The notes beneath the pieces were generated by a model. That model was not told the DNA's origin, made no database searches, and worked only from the letters and a program-made list of their open reading frames with translations. From an uncultured Prevotella sp. (lineage in GTDB: Bacteria > Bacteroidota > Bacteroidia > Bacteroidales > Bacteroidaceae), in the NCBI GenBank assembly GCA_905198745.1, contig CAJKDU010000002.1, positions 1 to 64,000 of the forward strand: a DNA stretch of 64,000 nucleotides, given 5' to 3'. Shown one piece after another: positions 1-8,023 of the stretch. Both the position numbers and the translations under genes were made by a program. Positions within the stretch are counted from its first letter, which is position 1; each line of letters begins with the position of its first letter.

Positions 1-73
1 TATGTACAACTTTTTACTCATATTTATCAACTTAAATTAATTCCGCCAACGGGTTAGATTAATTATTTTATAT

Positions 74-859
74 ATGAGTATTAAAAATTTATTGTGGACA
101 GGAGGATTGGCATCTGTTCTCATTGCTACCTCGGCATGCTCCACCTCGAACAAAGCCGGCTATGCACTGACTGGCGTCTCAAAAACAAGAATTCTTGTTG
201 ACCAACGCTATGATGCGTCGCCCGACAAGAATGCCATGAAATTCATTGCACCCTACAAGCAGAAAGTTGACAGCCTGATGGGACCCGTTATGGGTACTGC
301 AGCTGAATCCATGACGGCACACCGGCCGGAAAGCGAGTTGTCAAACTTGCTGGCCGACATCCTGGTATGGAAGAGCAAAGACTACAACGAGACACCTGAT
401 TTCAGCGTCTATAATATGGGGGGAATCAGAGCTTCCTTCACAAAAGGAAAAGTGACCTACGGTGATGTGCTCGATGTGGCTCCCTTTGAAAACAAGATTT
501 GCTTCCTCACCCTGACAGGTGAAAAGGTGACTGAACTGTTCCAACAAATAGCCTCTGTGGGCGGTGAAGCCGTGAGCCATGGCGTGGAACTCGTTATCAC
601 TCACGACGGAAAACTGGTAAGCGCCAAACTGCATGGCAAAGCCATTGACCCCAAAGCCAACTACAGAGTGGTGACATTGGATTATGTGTCGCAGGGAAAC
701 GATAAGATGAACGCCTTCAAGAGTGGCACAAACCAGGTTTCTCCACAAGAAGAACACAACAACGTGATGTTTATCATCATGGACTATTTCAAAGCCCACG
801 ATAAACAGGGCAAGGCTGTAGATAGTAAGATTGAGGGAAGAATACGTTATCAAGAATAA
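74..859 (+). CDS. 5'-nucleotidase C-terminal-domain lipoprotein
   Basis: This 261-residue protein corresponds to the C-terminal (substrate-binding) domain of UshA-type 5'-nucleotidases. The N-terminus is a lipoprotein signal with a lipobox ending at Cys22, so it is probably anchored in an envelope membrane. The family hallmark N-x-GGIR begins at Asn114 and is followed by F-x-x-G-x-x-TYGDVL and APFEN. The metallophosphatase domain that normally precedes this domain in one chain is missing here and is encoded by the next gene, 12 bases downstream. The two products presumably form one enzyme or a complex that hydrolyses nucleotides in the envelope. The family assignment is firm; the division of labour between the two genes is inferred. 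Confidence 0.9.
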   Translation: MSIKNLLWTGGLASVLIATSACSTSNKAGYALTGVSKTRILVDQRYDASPDKNAMKFIAPYKQKVDSLMGPVMGTAAESMTAHRPESELSNLLADILVWKSKDYNETPDFSVYNMGGIRASFTKGKVTYGDVLDVAPFENKICFLTLTGEKVTELFQQIASVGGEAVSHGVELVITHDGKLVSAKLHGKAIDPKANYRVVTLDYVSQGNDKMNAFKSGTNQVSPQEEHNNVMFIIMDYFKAHDKQGKAVDSKIEGRIRYQE

Positions 860-871
860 AAGACAAGATAT

Positions 872-1714
872 ATGTTGAAGAATATTATATTATCCGCCAT
901 GCTCCTCTCTGCTGCATGCGGGATCAATGCACAAGACAAGCAACTCGTGATATTGCACACCAACGACACGCACAGCTGCATCATGCCTCTCAACCCTAAC
1001 CTTGCAGACACTACGAAAGCTAACCGGGGTGGGTTCATGAGAAGAGCGACAATGATAAGCGAGGAAAGAGCCAAGAATCCGCGACTTCTACTTATAGACA
1101 GCGGCGACTTCTCACAGGGGTCTCCCTATTACACGTTATTTAAAGGTAACGTGGAAATTGGACTGATGAATGAAATGAAGTATGATGCTTCAACAATAGG
1201 AAACCATGAATTCGACTTCGGACTGGAAAACATGGCACGCCTATTCAAAAGGGCTAACTTCCCCATCCTATGCTCCAACTACGACTTTACCGGTACCGTT
1301 CTCGACGGCATTGTCAAACCGTATGCCATCGTAAAACGCAACGGAATAAAAATAGGCATGTTTGCCGTAGACCCGAAACTCGACGGCTTAGTTTTTGCCA
1401 AGAACTGCAAGGGGGTGAAGTATCTAGACCCCATAGGATGTGCACAAAAAATGGCAGACCTCTTGAAGGCAAAGGGGTGTGACCTTGTTATCTGCGTGTC
1501 ACACCTGGGATGGAAAATCGGAGGAGACGACGACAACAAACTCATTGCCAACACCCGGGGCATAGACTTGGTGCTTGGAGGTCACTCGCACTCACTTTTG
1601 AAAGAACTGGTATGCGAAAAGAACCTTGACGGCAAGCCAATACCTGTAGATCAAAACGGCAAGAATGCCATATATGTGGGCAAACTTACACTATACTTGA
1701 ACAAAAGAAAATAG
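872..1714 (+). CDS. Metallophosphatase (5'-nucleotidase N-terminal domain), exported
   Basis: This 280-residue calcineurin-type metallophosphoesterase is equivalent to the catalytic half of UshA. After a signal peptide (about residues 1-20; Cys16 could alternatively act as a lipobox cysteine) come the metal-binding motifs HTNDTH (Asp32, His34), a GDFSQG block, GNHEFDFG and, near the C-terminus, a GHSHS block. The chain ends after the catalytic domain, and the nucleotide-specificity domain is supplied by the upstream gene. The pair is co-oriented and closely spaced, so co-transcription is likely. Its role is presumed to be extracytoplasmic nucleotide or phosphate-ester hydrolysis. Downstream it converges on a PorT-like gene with no obvious terminator between them. 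Confidence 0.92.
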   Translation: MLKNIILSAMLLSAACGINAQDKQLVILHTNDTHSCIMPLNPNLADTTKANRGGFMRRATMISEERAKNPRLLLIDSGDFSQGSPYYTLFKGNVEIGLMNEMKYDASTIGNHEFDFGLENMARLFKRANFPILCSNYDFTGTVLDGIVKPYAIVKRNGIKIGMFAVDPKLDGLVFAKNCKGVKYLDPIGCAQKMADLLKAKGCDLVICVSHLGWKIGGDDDNKLIANTRGIDLVLGGHSHSLLKELVCEKNLDGKPIPVDQNGKNAIYVGKLTLYLNKRK

Positions 1715-1728
1715 CCAGCATTTCTACC

Positions 1729-2469
1729 CTATTCAAAATAGAATGTCAGAGCTATGATTTTGCTTCGAGTTTCGTTTACCGACATGCCATAGGCAAGATT
1801 GGGGTTCTTGAGTTTCTGAGCATGAGCTTTATCTAAGCTGTTGGTCAAGCTATACATAAACTTCAATTCTGGCCGAAGCTTAAAGAACGGAAGATAAAAG
1901 TCGCAGCCAATGCCAAATTCGGCAAATGCATCATAGCGTTTCAACTTAATCAAATCATTGTCCTTGCCTGAGAGGTTTACCATCGGTGTAAAGCCGGCCA
2001 TCAGGTAAGGACGATGGTTATTGAAACGAGGAGCAGAGAATATCAAGTCAAATGCCGAAGATATATAGACCGTCTTCATTTCTTGTGTGACCTCGGTCTG
2101 TTTCCCGTTGGCATCAAGATTCGAAAAATTGTGAAACGTGAGATGGCGTGTACCAAAATACAATGCTGGCGCAATGCGGAACTGGAAATGTGTACTAAGG
2201 CGAAATTCACCAAGCACACCCACAGTAAATCCTGGGTCCCACCTGTCCTGGTCACAAGTTATATCGGTCAACGAGGTGGTTCCATCGTCATTGGTAATAG
2301 TTAGTGGCCCAACGTTCATCAATTCAAGATCTTGAAGGTGCGTACCAACCATGACGCCAAAGTGAAGGGGACGCAAATCTGTATACGGACGGTTTTCCAC
2401 CGTACGTTCCTGGGCTGATACCCAACAGGTAATCAACAATAGCATCGAAATAATAGAAGTACGTTTCAT
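1729..2469 (-). CDS. PorT-family outer-membrane beta-barrel protein
   Basis: This protein of about 246 residues has an N-terminal signal peptide (a hydrophobic stretch ending in VSAQ) followed by alternating beta-strand segments and a C-terminal aromatic residue (final residues FYFE), typical of Bacteroidota outer-membrane barrels. Motifs such as HFGVMVGTHLQDL and the repeated R-PYL-AGFTP type strands resemble PorT, a component associated with type IX secretion in Porphyromonas and Flavobacterium. The start used is the Met at 2469 rather than the Met three codons upstream (2478), because it sits directly before the KRT positive charges of the signal peptide. Many paralogous PorT-like barrels exist, so this need not be the secretion-system subunit itself. 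Confidence 0.75.
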   Translation of the reverse strand: MKRTSIISMLLLITCWVSAQERTVENRPYTDLRPLHFGVMVGTHLQDLELMNVGPLTITNDDGTTSLTDITCDQDRWDPGFTVGVLGEFRLSTHFQFRIAPALYFGTRHLTFHNFSNLDANGKQTEVTQEMKTVYISSAFDLIFSAPRFNNHRPYLMAGFTPMVNLSGKDNDLIKLKRYDAFAEFGIGCDFYLPFFKLRPELKFMYSLTNSLDKAHAQKLKNPNLAYGMSVNETRSKIIALTFYFE

Positions 2470-2598
2470 ATAAACCATAAACGTAAAAAATCCTTCCTTA
2501 TTATATATAAGTCCCCTCTAATTAATCCCCACAAATAATTAGTAGGTTAAATTTTTGCAAAATATATACCTAAATATAGGTATATTAAAAATATTTCG

Positions 2599-2606
2599 TA
2601 CCTTTG
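2599..2606 (+). promoter_or_regulatory. -7 element of ferredoxin promoter
   Basis: TACCTTTG matches the Bacteroidota -7 consensus TAnnTTTG and lies 73 bases before the ferredoxin start codon. No clean -33 TTTG is seen at the usual 19-21 base distance. Confidence 0.6.
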
Positions 2607-2679
2607 CATCGTCATAAAATGACAGACGTGAATAAGAAAACACAACAAAAACATTATTAACAATAAAATTTAATTGAAT

Positions 2680-2850
2680 ATGGCTTACGTAATTGGTAAC
2701 GATTGTATCGCTTGCGGTACGTGCATTGACGAATGTCCTTCTGGCGCTATTTCAGCTGGAGACGAGAAGTATTCTATCAACCCAGATGAGTGCACAGAAT
2801 GCGGTACTTGCGCTGATGTTTGTCCTAACGAAGCTATCGCTTTGGGCTAA
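2680..2850 (+). CDS. Small 2x[4Fe-4S] bacterial-type ferredoxin
   Basis: This gene encodes a 56-residue soluble ferredoxin. Two C-x2-C-x2-C-x3-C clusters are present: CIACGTCIDECP at residues 9-20 and CTECGTCADVCP at residues 38-49. Each terminal Cys-Pro pair is typical of clostridial 8Fe-8S ferredoxins that shuttle low-potential electrons, for example for pyruvate:ferredoxin oxidoreductase or Rnf. The gene stands alone between a promoter (-7 at 2599) and a strong terminator (2873-2910). Its length equals the family norm, so it is intact. The start is the only ATG in frame before the first cluster. The identity is very secure; the electron partners cannot be told from the context. Confidence 0.96.
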   Translation: MAYVIGNDCIACGTCIDECPSGAISAGDEKYSINPDECTECGTCADVCPNEAIALG

Positions 2851-2872
2851 TCATTAGTAAGACGAAGAAATA

Positions 2873-2910
2873 AAGGTGACTGCCAGTTGGTAGTCACCTT
2901 ATTTTTTATT
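2873..2910 (+). terminator. Intrinsic terminator of the ferredoxin gene
   Basis: A 12-bp stem (AAGGTGACTGCC / GGTAGTCACCTT, one G-U pair) with a four-base loop is followed by ATTTTTTATT. Confidence 0.9.
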
Positions 2911-3347
2911 ATACCTACATAAACACAAAGATATTATACCAGACCCCAGTAAACGTTTCCATTAGAAATTCATTTTCTTTCATATAATAGAGTGAGGGAT
3001 GAGTGATAGATAAGTGAGGGATGAGTGATAGATTCTTGTTAGTACTTTTATTGCATATATCTGATAATCAACATTCTACATTTATAACAAGTTCAAAAAG
3101 TGATAGGTGATAGACAATTCTTAAAAAATCTGTTTATGTATACTTGTTCAAGTGTATGATAAGGTACATGTAAAATGATTCAGCCAAGGAAGTGATTTCA
3201 AATTCGGGATTATAAATAGGCTATGGTAATAGTATGTGGTGGCTATAGAAAGACTATAGTGTAACAAAAATCCAAAGATATTATGCCGGTGTACACCACA
3301 CTGTGAAACTTTTAAGGAAGTTACATACAAATCAGAAATACAAGTAA
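2911..3347. other. Gene-free interval with GTGATAGAT-type repeats
   Basis: This interval of about 440 bp is AT-rich and no convincing gene is seen; a 60-codon open frame on minus (3148-3330) has no recognisable features. It contains the 20-bp direct repeat described separately and a further diverged copy (agtgataggtgatagac) near 3099-3115. These match blocks of the composite repeats at 31.6 and 61.6 kb. Confidence 0.6.
2991..3032. repeat. Two tandem copies of a 20-bp GTGATAGA repeat
   Basis: AGTGAGGGATGAGTGATAGA occurs at 2991-3010 and again, identically, at 3013-3032. The core GAGTGATAGAT is shared with intergenic repeats near 31.7 and 61.6 kb. Confidence 0.85.
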
Positions 3348-3382
3348 ATAAAAAAAGGATGAAGTATATACTCCATCCCTTT
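3348..3382 (-). terminator. Intrinsic terminator after the TPR gene (end of exb operon)
   Basis: On the minus strand, GGATGGAGTAT / ATACTTCATCC forms an 11-bp stem with one G-T wobble, followed by a run of seven T. It ends the exbB-to-TPR transcription unit. Confidence 0.85.
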
Positions 3383-3407
3383 ACAAATAGTTATATAAAA
3401 ATCTCTT

Positions 3408-4829
3408 TTATTTAGCTCCAAGAATCTGGTTAGCAACATTGTCAGAAGGGTCAATCTTGATAATCTTTTCAGCTATAGTCTTGGCACCAGCAACATTGTC
3501 ATGTGAATAATTGTAGTAAGCCATATAGTGATAAGCTTCGAGGATACGAGCCTTGTCTACATTAGACAACTCACCCGTATGCTTCTCAACAAGTTCTGCC
3601 AAACGCTCATAATGAGGCTTTGCGAGTCCCTTCTTTGAATCGGGATCAAGTGCAGCACTCAAACGAGCGCGCATAAAGACAGCAAACTCCTCTGCATCAG
3701 GAAATCTCTTAGCCAAGTCTGCATAAGCAGCATCTGCATTCTTCACAGCCTCGTCGCGCTGCTCCTGAGTCTGATTGGTTTCAGAAGCCTGATTACGATA
3801 GATAGTAGCCAAACCAGCGTAATCATTGGCTGTAGCATCCTTCTTTGCTGCCAGGAAGTTCTTGTAAATAGTAGCTGCATTAGCATAATCACCCTTTGCC
3901 GCATAAGCTTGAGAAAGCACTTGCATTACATCAGTACGATTAGGATTCATCTCCAAAGCCTTATTGAAAGAAGTAATGGAGTTATCGTAATCCTTCTTGC
4001 CATTATAAGCATATCCCTGATAAGTATAATCAAGAGCAGTAAACTTGGCACTGTCTGACTGATTGAAAAGTTTATCAGCAAAAGACAGAGCATTATCATA
4101 ATCCTTCTTGTCTGTATAACTATAGAATGCAATACGATTCAAACCAGCCATACGGGGGAACTTTTGACTTCCGGTTGTTGCTACTTCAATTGCCTTATCA
4201 AAGTTCTGCTTGAAGTAAGCAGACATGGCATACTCTGTAAGCTGTGAACCATCCAACTTATTGATGTCAGCCTTTCCAAAGTTTTCAATAGCCTTATCGA
4301 AGTCATTAGCCTCATAATAGAAATGACCTGCTACAGCATCCACGGGATAAGTGGGATCAACTGTACGCAACTTATTAAGCATGTCAACAGCTTCACCAGG
4401 GCTACTTACTCTATATACATAGGCATACTTGATATAACCCTGAGGATTCTGAGGGTCAAAATAAACTGCCTGCTGATACCATTTTGCAGCTCCACCACCA
4501 TTGTCCTTGAAAGCTTCGATATCGCCTTTCAAGATATAGCCAGCCCCATTCTTCTTGTCTTTCTTGATAGCTTCATCGGCATATTTCGAAGCATTAATTG
4601 TATCTTTAATGTCGAGATATGCACGGCCAAGACCAACCAATGCTTCTGCATTCTTCTTGTTAGCCTTGTAAAATTCCTGAACCTGCTTCTTGGCGGCGTC
4701 AGGATTAGCTTTATTTGCTACTATAACTTTAGTAATGGCATCAAGCTGCGACTTAATGTCTTGTGCCATAGAGGGAGCGGAGAATCCTGTCATCAACGCT
4801 CCTGCCAATAAATATTTAATCGCTTTCAT
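3408..4829 (-). CDS. Exported tetratricopeptide-repeat protein
   Basis: This 473-residue protein has a signal peptide (residues 1-22, ending PSMA-Q), so it is probably periplasmic. The rest is helical repeats: at least nine TPR-like units recognisable by the A-x-x-x-G/Y-x-x-A and P-x-N/D spacing, for example around residues 60-95, 100-135 and 270-345. TPR arrays bind partner proteins and no catalytic motif is seen. It is the last gene of the exbB-exbD-exbD-tonB-PstS-like operon, 62 bases after the PstS-like gene, which suggests a scaffold role in TonB-dependent energy transduction. That role is inferred from position only. Confidence 0.8.
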   Translation of the reverse strand: MKAIKYLLAGALMTGFSAPSMAQDIKSQLDAITKVIVANKANPDAAKKQVQEFYKANKKNAEALVGLGRAYLDIKDTINASKYADEAIKKDKKNGAGYILKGDIEAFKDNGGGAAKWYQQAVYFDPQNPQGYIKYAYVYRVSSPGEAVDMLNKLRTVDPTYPVDAVAGHFYYEANDFDKAIENFGKADINKLDGSQLTEYAMSAYFKQNFDKAIEVATTGSQKFPRMAGLNRIAFYSYTDKKDYDNALSFADKLFNQSDSAKFTALDYTYQGYAYNGKKDYDNSITSFNKALEMNPNRTDVMQVLSQAYAAKGDYANAATIYKNFLAAKKDATANDYAGLATIYRNQASETNQTQEQRDEAVKNADAAYADLAKRFPDAEEFAVFMRARLSAALDPDSKKGLAKPHYERLAELVEKHTGELSNVDKARILEAYHYMAYYNYSHDNVAGAKTIAEKIIKIDPSDNVANQILGAK

Positions 4830-4891
4830 AATTCTATGTTTTTAAGTTAAGAATGTATCGTTTCATACATGACGAAATAATAAAATAAAAG

Positions 4892-5848
4892 TTACTCGCC
4901 AGAAACGTTAACAGACCTTACATTAATGTCACCTCTATAAGGAAGTAATCCAGACTTGAATATAATCAATTGTCCTTTAGGGCTTTCCAGGAAATGAGCA
5001 AATCCCCATGGCAAGCCATTAATAGGATCATTTAACAATGCATATATAGTTCTGATGAAAGGATAGCGTCCATCATATATGTATGCTTGATAAGGTTTCC
5101 AACTATTCATGTCAGTGGCCTTGTCAAGTTTGCTAACCGACATCACACGAATATTCTTTTTAAACGTAGTATTAGTAGAATCCCTTTGGTCATTCAGCCA
5201 ATTACTACCGATTATACCAATGGCATTGGGAGTATGTTCTACGTAGTCGATAACATCCTTACTTTTGTTGACCGCTTGGATATTGGGACTAGTTATATGC
5301 TGACCATTGAGGAGAGAATCCACACAATACTGAATAGTACTTGACTTTTTATTATCAAATACAACCTGTATTTCACCCAACTTAGAAGATGGATAAATTT
5401 GCTTCCAATTCTTAAGCTCACCACGTAGAATCCTTTTCACATCATTGGCGGCAATACAAGAATCTGTGTTTTGCTTATTAATAATGAGCGCCAAACCGTC
5501 ATAAGCTATCGGAATGGACACAGGCAAAAATTTACTGTCTTTAAGGTATTTCAACTCCTTAGCCTTATAGTTGCGAGAAGTGACGACAAGACATAAACTA
5601 TCTTTCAACAGCAAATTCATTCCGTCAATCTCGTTAATATATAAAGGAGTAACTTTTGCCTGAGGATATGAATGTTCAAAAACTTCACGCTCCTCTTCAA
5701 TTATAGGACTAAAACTTTCGTCAGAAGCAAACCTAATTGCTCCTGACGAATAAGTATCAGTTCTACCGCTTGTAGGTTTGTCGGCACAAGCCGTCAAACC
5801 TACAGCAGTGAGAGTTAATCCAACTAAAATGTTAGATATTTGTTTCAT
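4892..5848 (-). CDS. PstS-like substrate-binding lipoprotein of the TonB operon
   Basis: This 318-residue lipoprotein has lipobox LTAC with Cys21. Its body resembles PstS/PBP-II phosphate-binding folds: a G-x-I-R-x-A-x-D-E opening near residue 36, an I-x-R-G-x-x-x-x-W block typical of PstS around residue 165, and a G-I-I-G-x-N-W motif near 215. PstS normally works with PstCAB permeases, but none is present. Instead the gene lies between tonB (5 bases upstream) and a TPR gene. It may bind phosphate or another anion, or have become an accessory of the ExbBD-TonB motor; the latter is speculation. The fold assignment is fairly sure, the ligand unknown. Confidence 0.75.
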   Translation of the reverse strand: MKQISNILVGLTLTAVGLTACADKPTSGRTDTYSSGAIRFASDESFSPIIEEEREVFEHSYPQAKVTPLYINEIDGMNLLLKDSLCLVVTSRNYKAKELKYLKDSKFLPVSIPIAYDGLALIINKQNTDSCIAANDVKRILRGELKNWKQIYPSSKLGEIQVVFDNKKSSTIQYCVDSLLNGQHITSPNIQAVNKSKDVIDYVEHTPNAIGIIGSNWLNDQRDSTNTTFKKNIRVMSVSKLDKATDMNSWKPYQAYIYDGRYPFIRTIYALLNDPINGLPWGFAHFLESPKGQLIIFKSGLLPYRGDINVRSVNVSGE

Positions 5849-5853
5849 ACAAA

Positions 5854-6693
5854 TTATTGTGCTAATCTAAATGTCACAGGCACGTTATACTTCACGCGCA
5901 CTGCAGAACCATTCTGCTTACCAGGAATCCAGTTAGGCATTGACTTAACAACACGAGAAGCTTCCTTGTCAAGAGAAGGGTCAACACTCTTTACCACCTG
6001 TACATCGGTGATGCTACCATTTCTCTCAACCACGAAGGATACTACAACACGACCCTGGATGCCGTTTTCCTCAGCAACAGCTGGGTAACGGACATTATTG
6101 CGGAGCCAATTCATCAAGGCGGCATCACCACCAGGGAATGAAGGCATCTGCTCTACGGTCGTGAAGACCTTATTCTCAACTTCTTCATGCTTTGGTGGTT
6201 CAGGCTGAGCAATATCCTGCTTTGCCTGGAGCACAACACCTGCAGCTTCATCGTTACCCTTCACATCGAAGGCACCGATAGAAGTAGAAGTCTTGTTCAA
6301 GTCTTCCTGAGATTTCATTTCCTCTTCAGGCTTAACCTCACTATCCTTCTTGATGACAGGAGCGGTAAACTTGATAGAAGATTTTACTTTCTCAACTTTC
6401 TGTTCTTGTTCAACCTTAACCGGAGCCTTTCTCTTGACTTCAGCTTTCTTCTTCACCTCTTTAATGGTAGTAGCCTCGACAACCTGTTCGAATTTAGCCT
6501 TCTGGCTGGCTTCATACGCATTTTTGAGGGCGATGACAGCGAATGCAAGTGCTGCAGCTATGGCCATGATGACGATAGACATCACGTTACGCTTAGAAGT
6601 ACCCTTGCGGAGTTTGTAAGCGCCGTAGGCCTGATTCTTACCCTGGAAGATAAGATCAGTCCATTCGTTAGATACCAAATCTATTTTTGCCAT
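5854..6693 (-). CDS. tonB: Energy transducer TonB
   Basis: This 279-residue TonB-family protein has a cytoplasmic N-terminus, one membrane segment (about residues 37-57), a Lys/Glu/Pro-rich periplasmic linker (about 70-185) and a TonB C-terminal domain from about residue 195. The domain includes the family pattern N-V-R-Y-P-x-x-A-x-E-x-G-I-x-G-R-V and a final V-x-V-x-F-R-L. It couples the proton gradient, through ExbB/ExbD, to TonB-dependent outer-membrane receptors such as SusC-type transporters. It sits directly downstream of two exbD genes and overlaps their transcription unit. Bacteroidota carry several TonB paralogues; this one belongs to the complete exb operon. Confidence 0.92.
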   Translation of the reverse strand: MAKIDLVSNEWTDLIFQGKNQAYGAYKLRKGTSKRNVMSIVIMAIAAALAFAVIALKNAYEASQKAKFEQVVEATTIKEVKKKAEVKRKAPVKVEQEQKVEKVKSSIKFTAPVIKKDSEVKPEEEMKSQEDLNKTSTSIGAFDVKGNDEAAGVVLQAKQDIAQPEPPKHEEVENKVFTTVEQMPSFPGGDAALMNWLRNNVRYPAVAEENGIQGRVVVSFVVERNGSITDVQVVKSVDPSLDKEASRVVKSMPNWIPGKQNGSAVRVKYNVPVTFRLAQ

Positions 6694-6721
6694 TGTCTTT
6701 CTTTTTTAATTGTTTGCCGAC

Positions 6722-7369
6722 TTACTTAATGCCACGCTTGTCAAGCAAAGCCTTGTCGTCAGGATTAAGTTTGTCAACAACGAATTTACCAACACTGCAA
6801 ATCTGCATTTCATCGAGAGCATCAACAAGGTTCTTGTAAGTAGACTCGTCAGTAGCCTTGATGATGATGGTCATGGTAGGAATCTTCTGACCGTCGACAA
6901 CACCATTCTTGATTTGATCCAAAGCCTTGTTATAAGTCTCATCTGTGTACTTATTAGGATTGTCGGCTCTGTCCTTATCAAGCTTTGCCTTAGCATTCAT
7001 GATAATACCTACAGGGTTGATACCCTCTTCGGTAACATGGTTAATCAACACCTTGCGGATTCCATTAGCACCCCAAGTTGTCTCTTTAAGACAAGAAGGA
7101 TCGCTATAGTTAGGAATACCGTCAACGTGATAGATCTTGTTGTTGGCTGCCACATAAATTGTGATAGTCTGTGATGCCTTGGTTGCGGTCTTGTCTTCAT
7201 CAGAAACGTTCTTATCGTTACTTGGCATGGTCAAGTTCATCGTCTGAGGCTTGCTCAGAGAGGTACAGAGCATGAAGAATGTGATAAGAAGCATCATCAT
7301 ATCCACCATTGGGGTGAAGTCGACGCGAACGTCTATCTTCTTCTGTTTGCTTTCTTTCTTTTTTGCCAT
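6722..7369 (-). CDS. exbD: ExbD-family biopolymer transport protein (second copy)
   Basis: This 215-residue protein has a basic cytoplasmic N-terminus, a single membrane helix (about residues 19-40) with the conserved helix aspartate at Asp23 in PMVDMMMLL, and a periplasmic domain longer than in E. coli ExbD. It is one of two adjacent ExbD paralogues (3 bases after the first) forming the stator with the upstream ExbB-like channel. The periplasmic domain contains an insertion rich in Asp/Asn/Lys (about residues 110-160), characteristic of Bacteroidota forms. It uses proton flow to energise TonB. Confidence 0.9.
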   Translation of the reverse strand: MAKKKESKQKKIDVRVDFTPMVDMMMLLITFFMLCTSLSKPQTMNLTMPSNDKNVSDEDKTATKASQTITIYVAANNKIYHVDGIPNYSDPSCLKETTWGANGIRKVLINHVTEEGINPVGIIMNAKAKLDKDRADNPNKYTDETYNKALDQIKNGVVDGQKIPTMTIIIKATDESTYKNLVDALDEMQICSVGKFVVDKLNPDDKALLDKRGIK

Positions 7370-7372
7370 TCT

Positions 7373-7993
7373 TTAGTCCTCCACCTTTTTATACGATGTG
7401 ATCAGGAAGTAACGGTTCTCGTTCATGTCCTGAAGTTCAGACATCAGTTTCTTTACGACTTTGTAAGGTGTGTTCTCGTCAGCCTTGATAGCGATTTTAG
7501 TATCACTACCATCTGCCAGGTTGTCGCGAACAGCCTTTACCCAAAGTTGGAACTCGCTCATCTTACCGTCAATACTATCGGTAGGAATACCCTTATCCTT
7601 CTGGTAATCGTTAACCTTTGCCTCAGACTGGCTGAGGAGTTCCTGTATGTCATTCATTGACACACCGATACCATTAGACTTACGGGCGGTTTCGATCTGC
7701 TTTGCTGTGAGAGTAATACCATACTGGTCACACATACTCTCCAGGATAGTCTGCATATCGCCCGGCTTATCCATATTCAAGAATATCTTGCCCTGTTTGT
7801 CGACAAGGATACTCAACACGTTATTTTCTGGAACTTTGATTTCCGATACCGAACCAGGTGTATTGACCTTTACTGGCTCATTCTTCACGAACGTTGATGT
7901 CAACATGAAGAAGGTCAGAAGGAGCACCATGACGTCCGACATAGGAGTCATATCGATCCAGACCGCCTGTTTCTTAATTTTTACTTTACCCAT
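7373..7993 (-). CDS. exbD: ExbD-family biopolymer transport protein (first copy)
   Basis: This 206-residue ExbD paralogue has a membrane helix at about residues 18-38 and the conserved proton-pathway aspartate at Asp20 in MTPMSDVMVLLLTFF. The periplasmic region ends in the typical A-I-K-A-D-x-x-T-P-Y-x-x-V block. It lies 30 bases after exbB and 3 bases before the second exbD, so the three are translated from one message. Having two distinct exbD genes per operon is usual in Bacteroidota and suggests a heteromeric stator. Confidence 0.9.
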   Translation of the reverse strand: MGKVKIKKQAVWIDMTPMSDVMVLLLTFFMLTSTFVKNEPVKVNTPGSVSEIKVPENNVLSILVDKQGKIFLNMDKPGDMQTILESMCDQYGITLTAKQIETARKSNGIGVSMNDIQELLSQSEAKVNDYQKDKGIPTDSIDGKMSEFQLWVKAVRDNLADGSDTKIAIKADENTPYKVVKKLMSELQDMNENRYFLITSYKKVED

Positions 7994-8023
7994 AGTGATA
8001 AAATTTTAGAGGGTTAGCAAAAA

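Noticed and set aside
2991..3115. A CRISPR array from the regular GTGATAGAT repeats
   Set aside because: Units are short, nearly adjacent and lack unique 30-40 bp spacers; no cas genes are in the window.
3148..3330. A 60-codon open frame on minus in the gap after the ferredoxin gene
   Set aside because: It has no promoter, low complexity and no resemblance to known proteins; not annotated.
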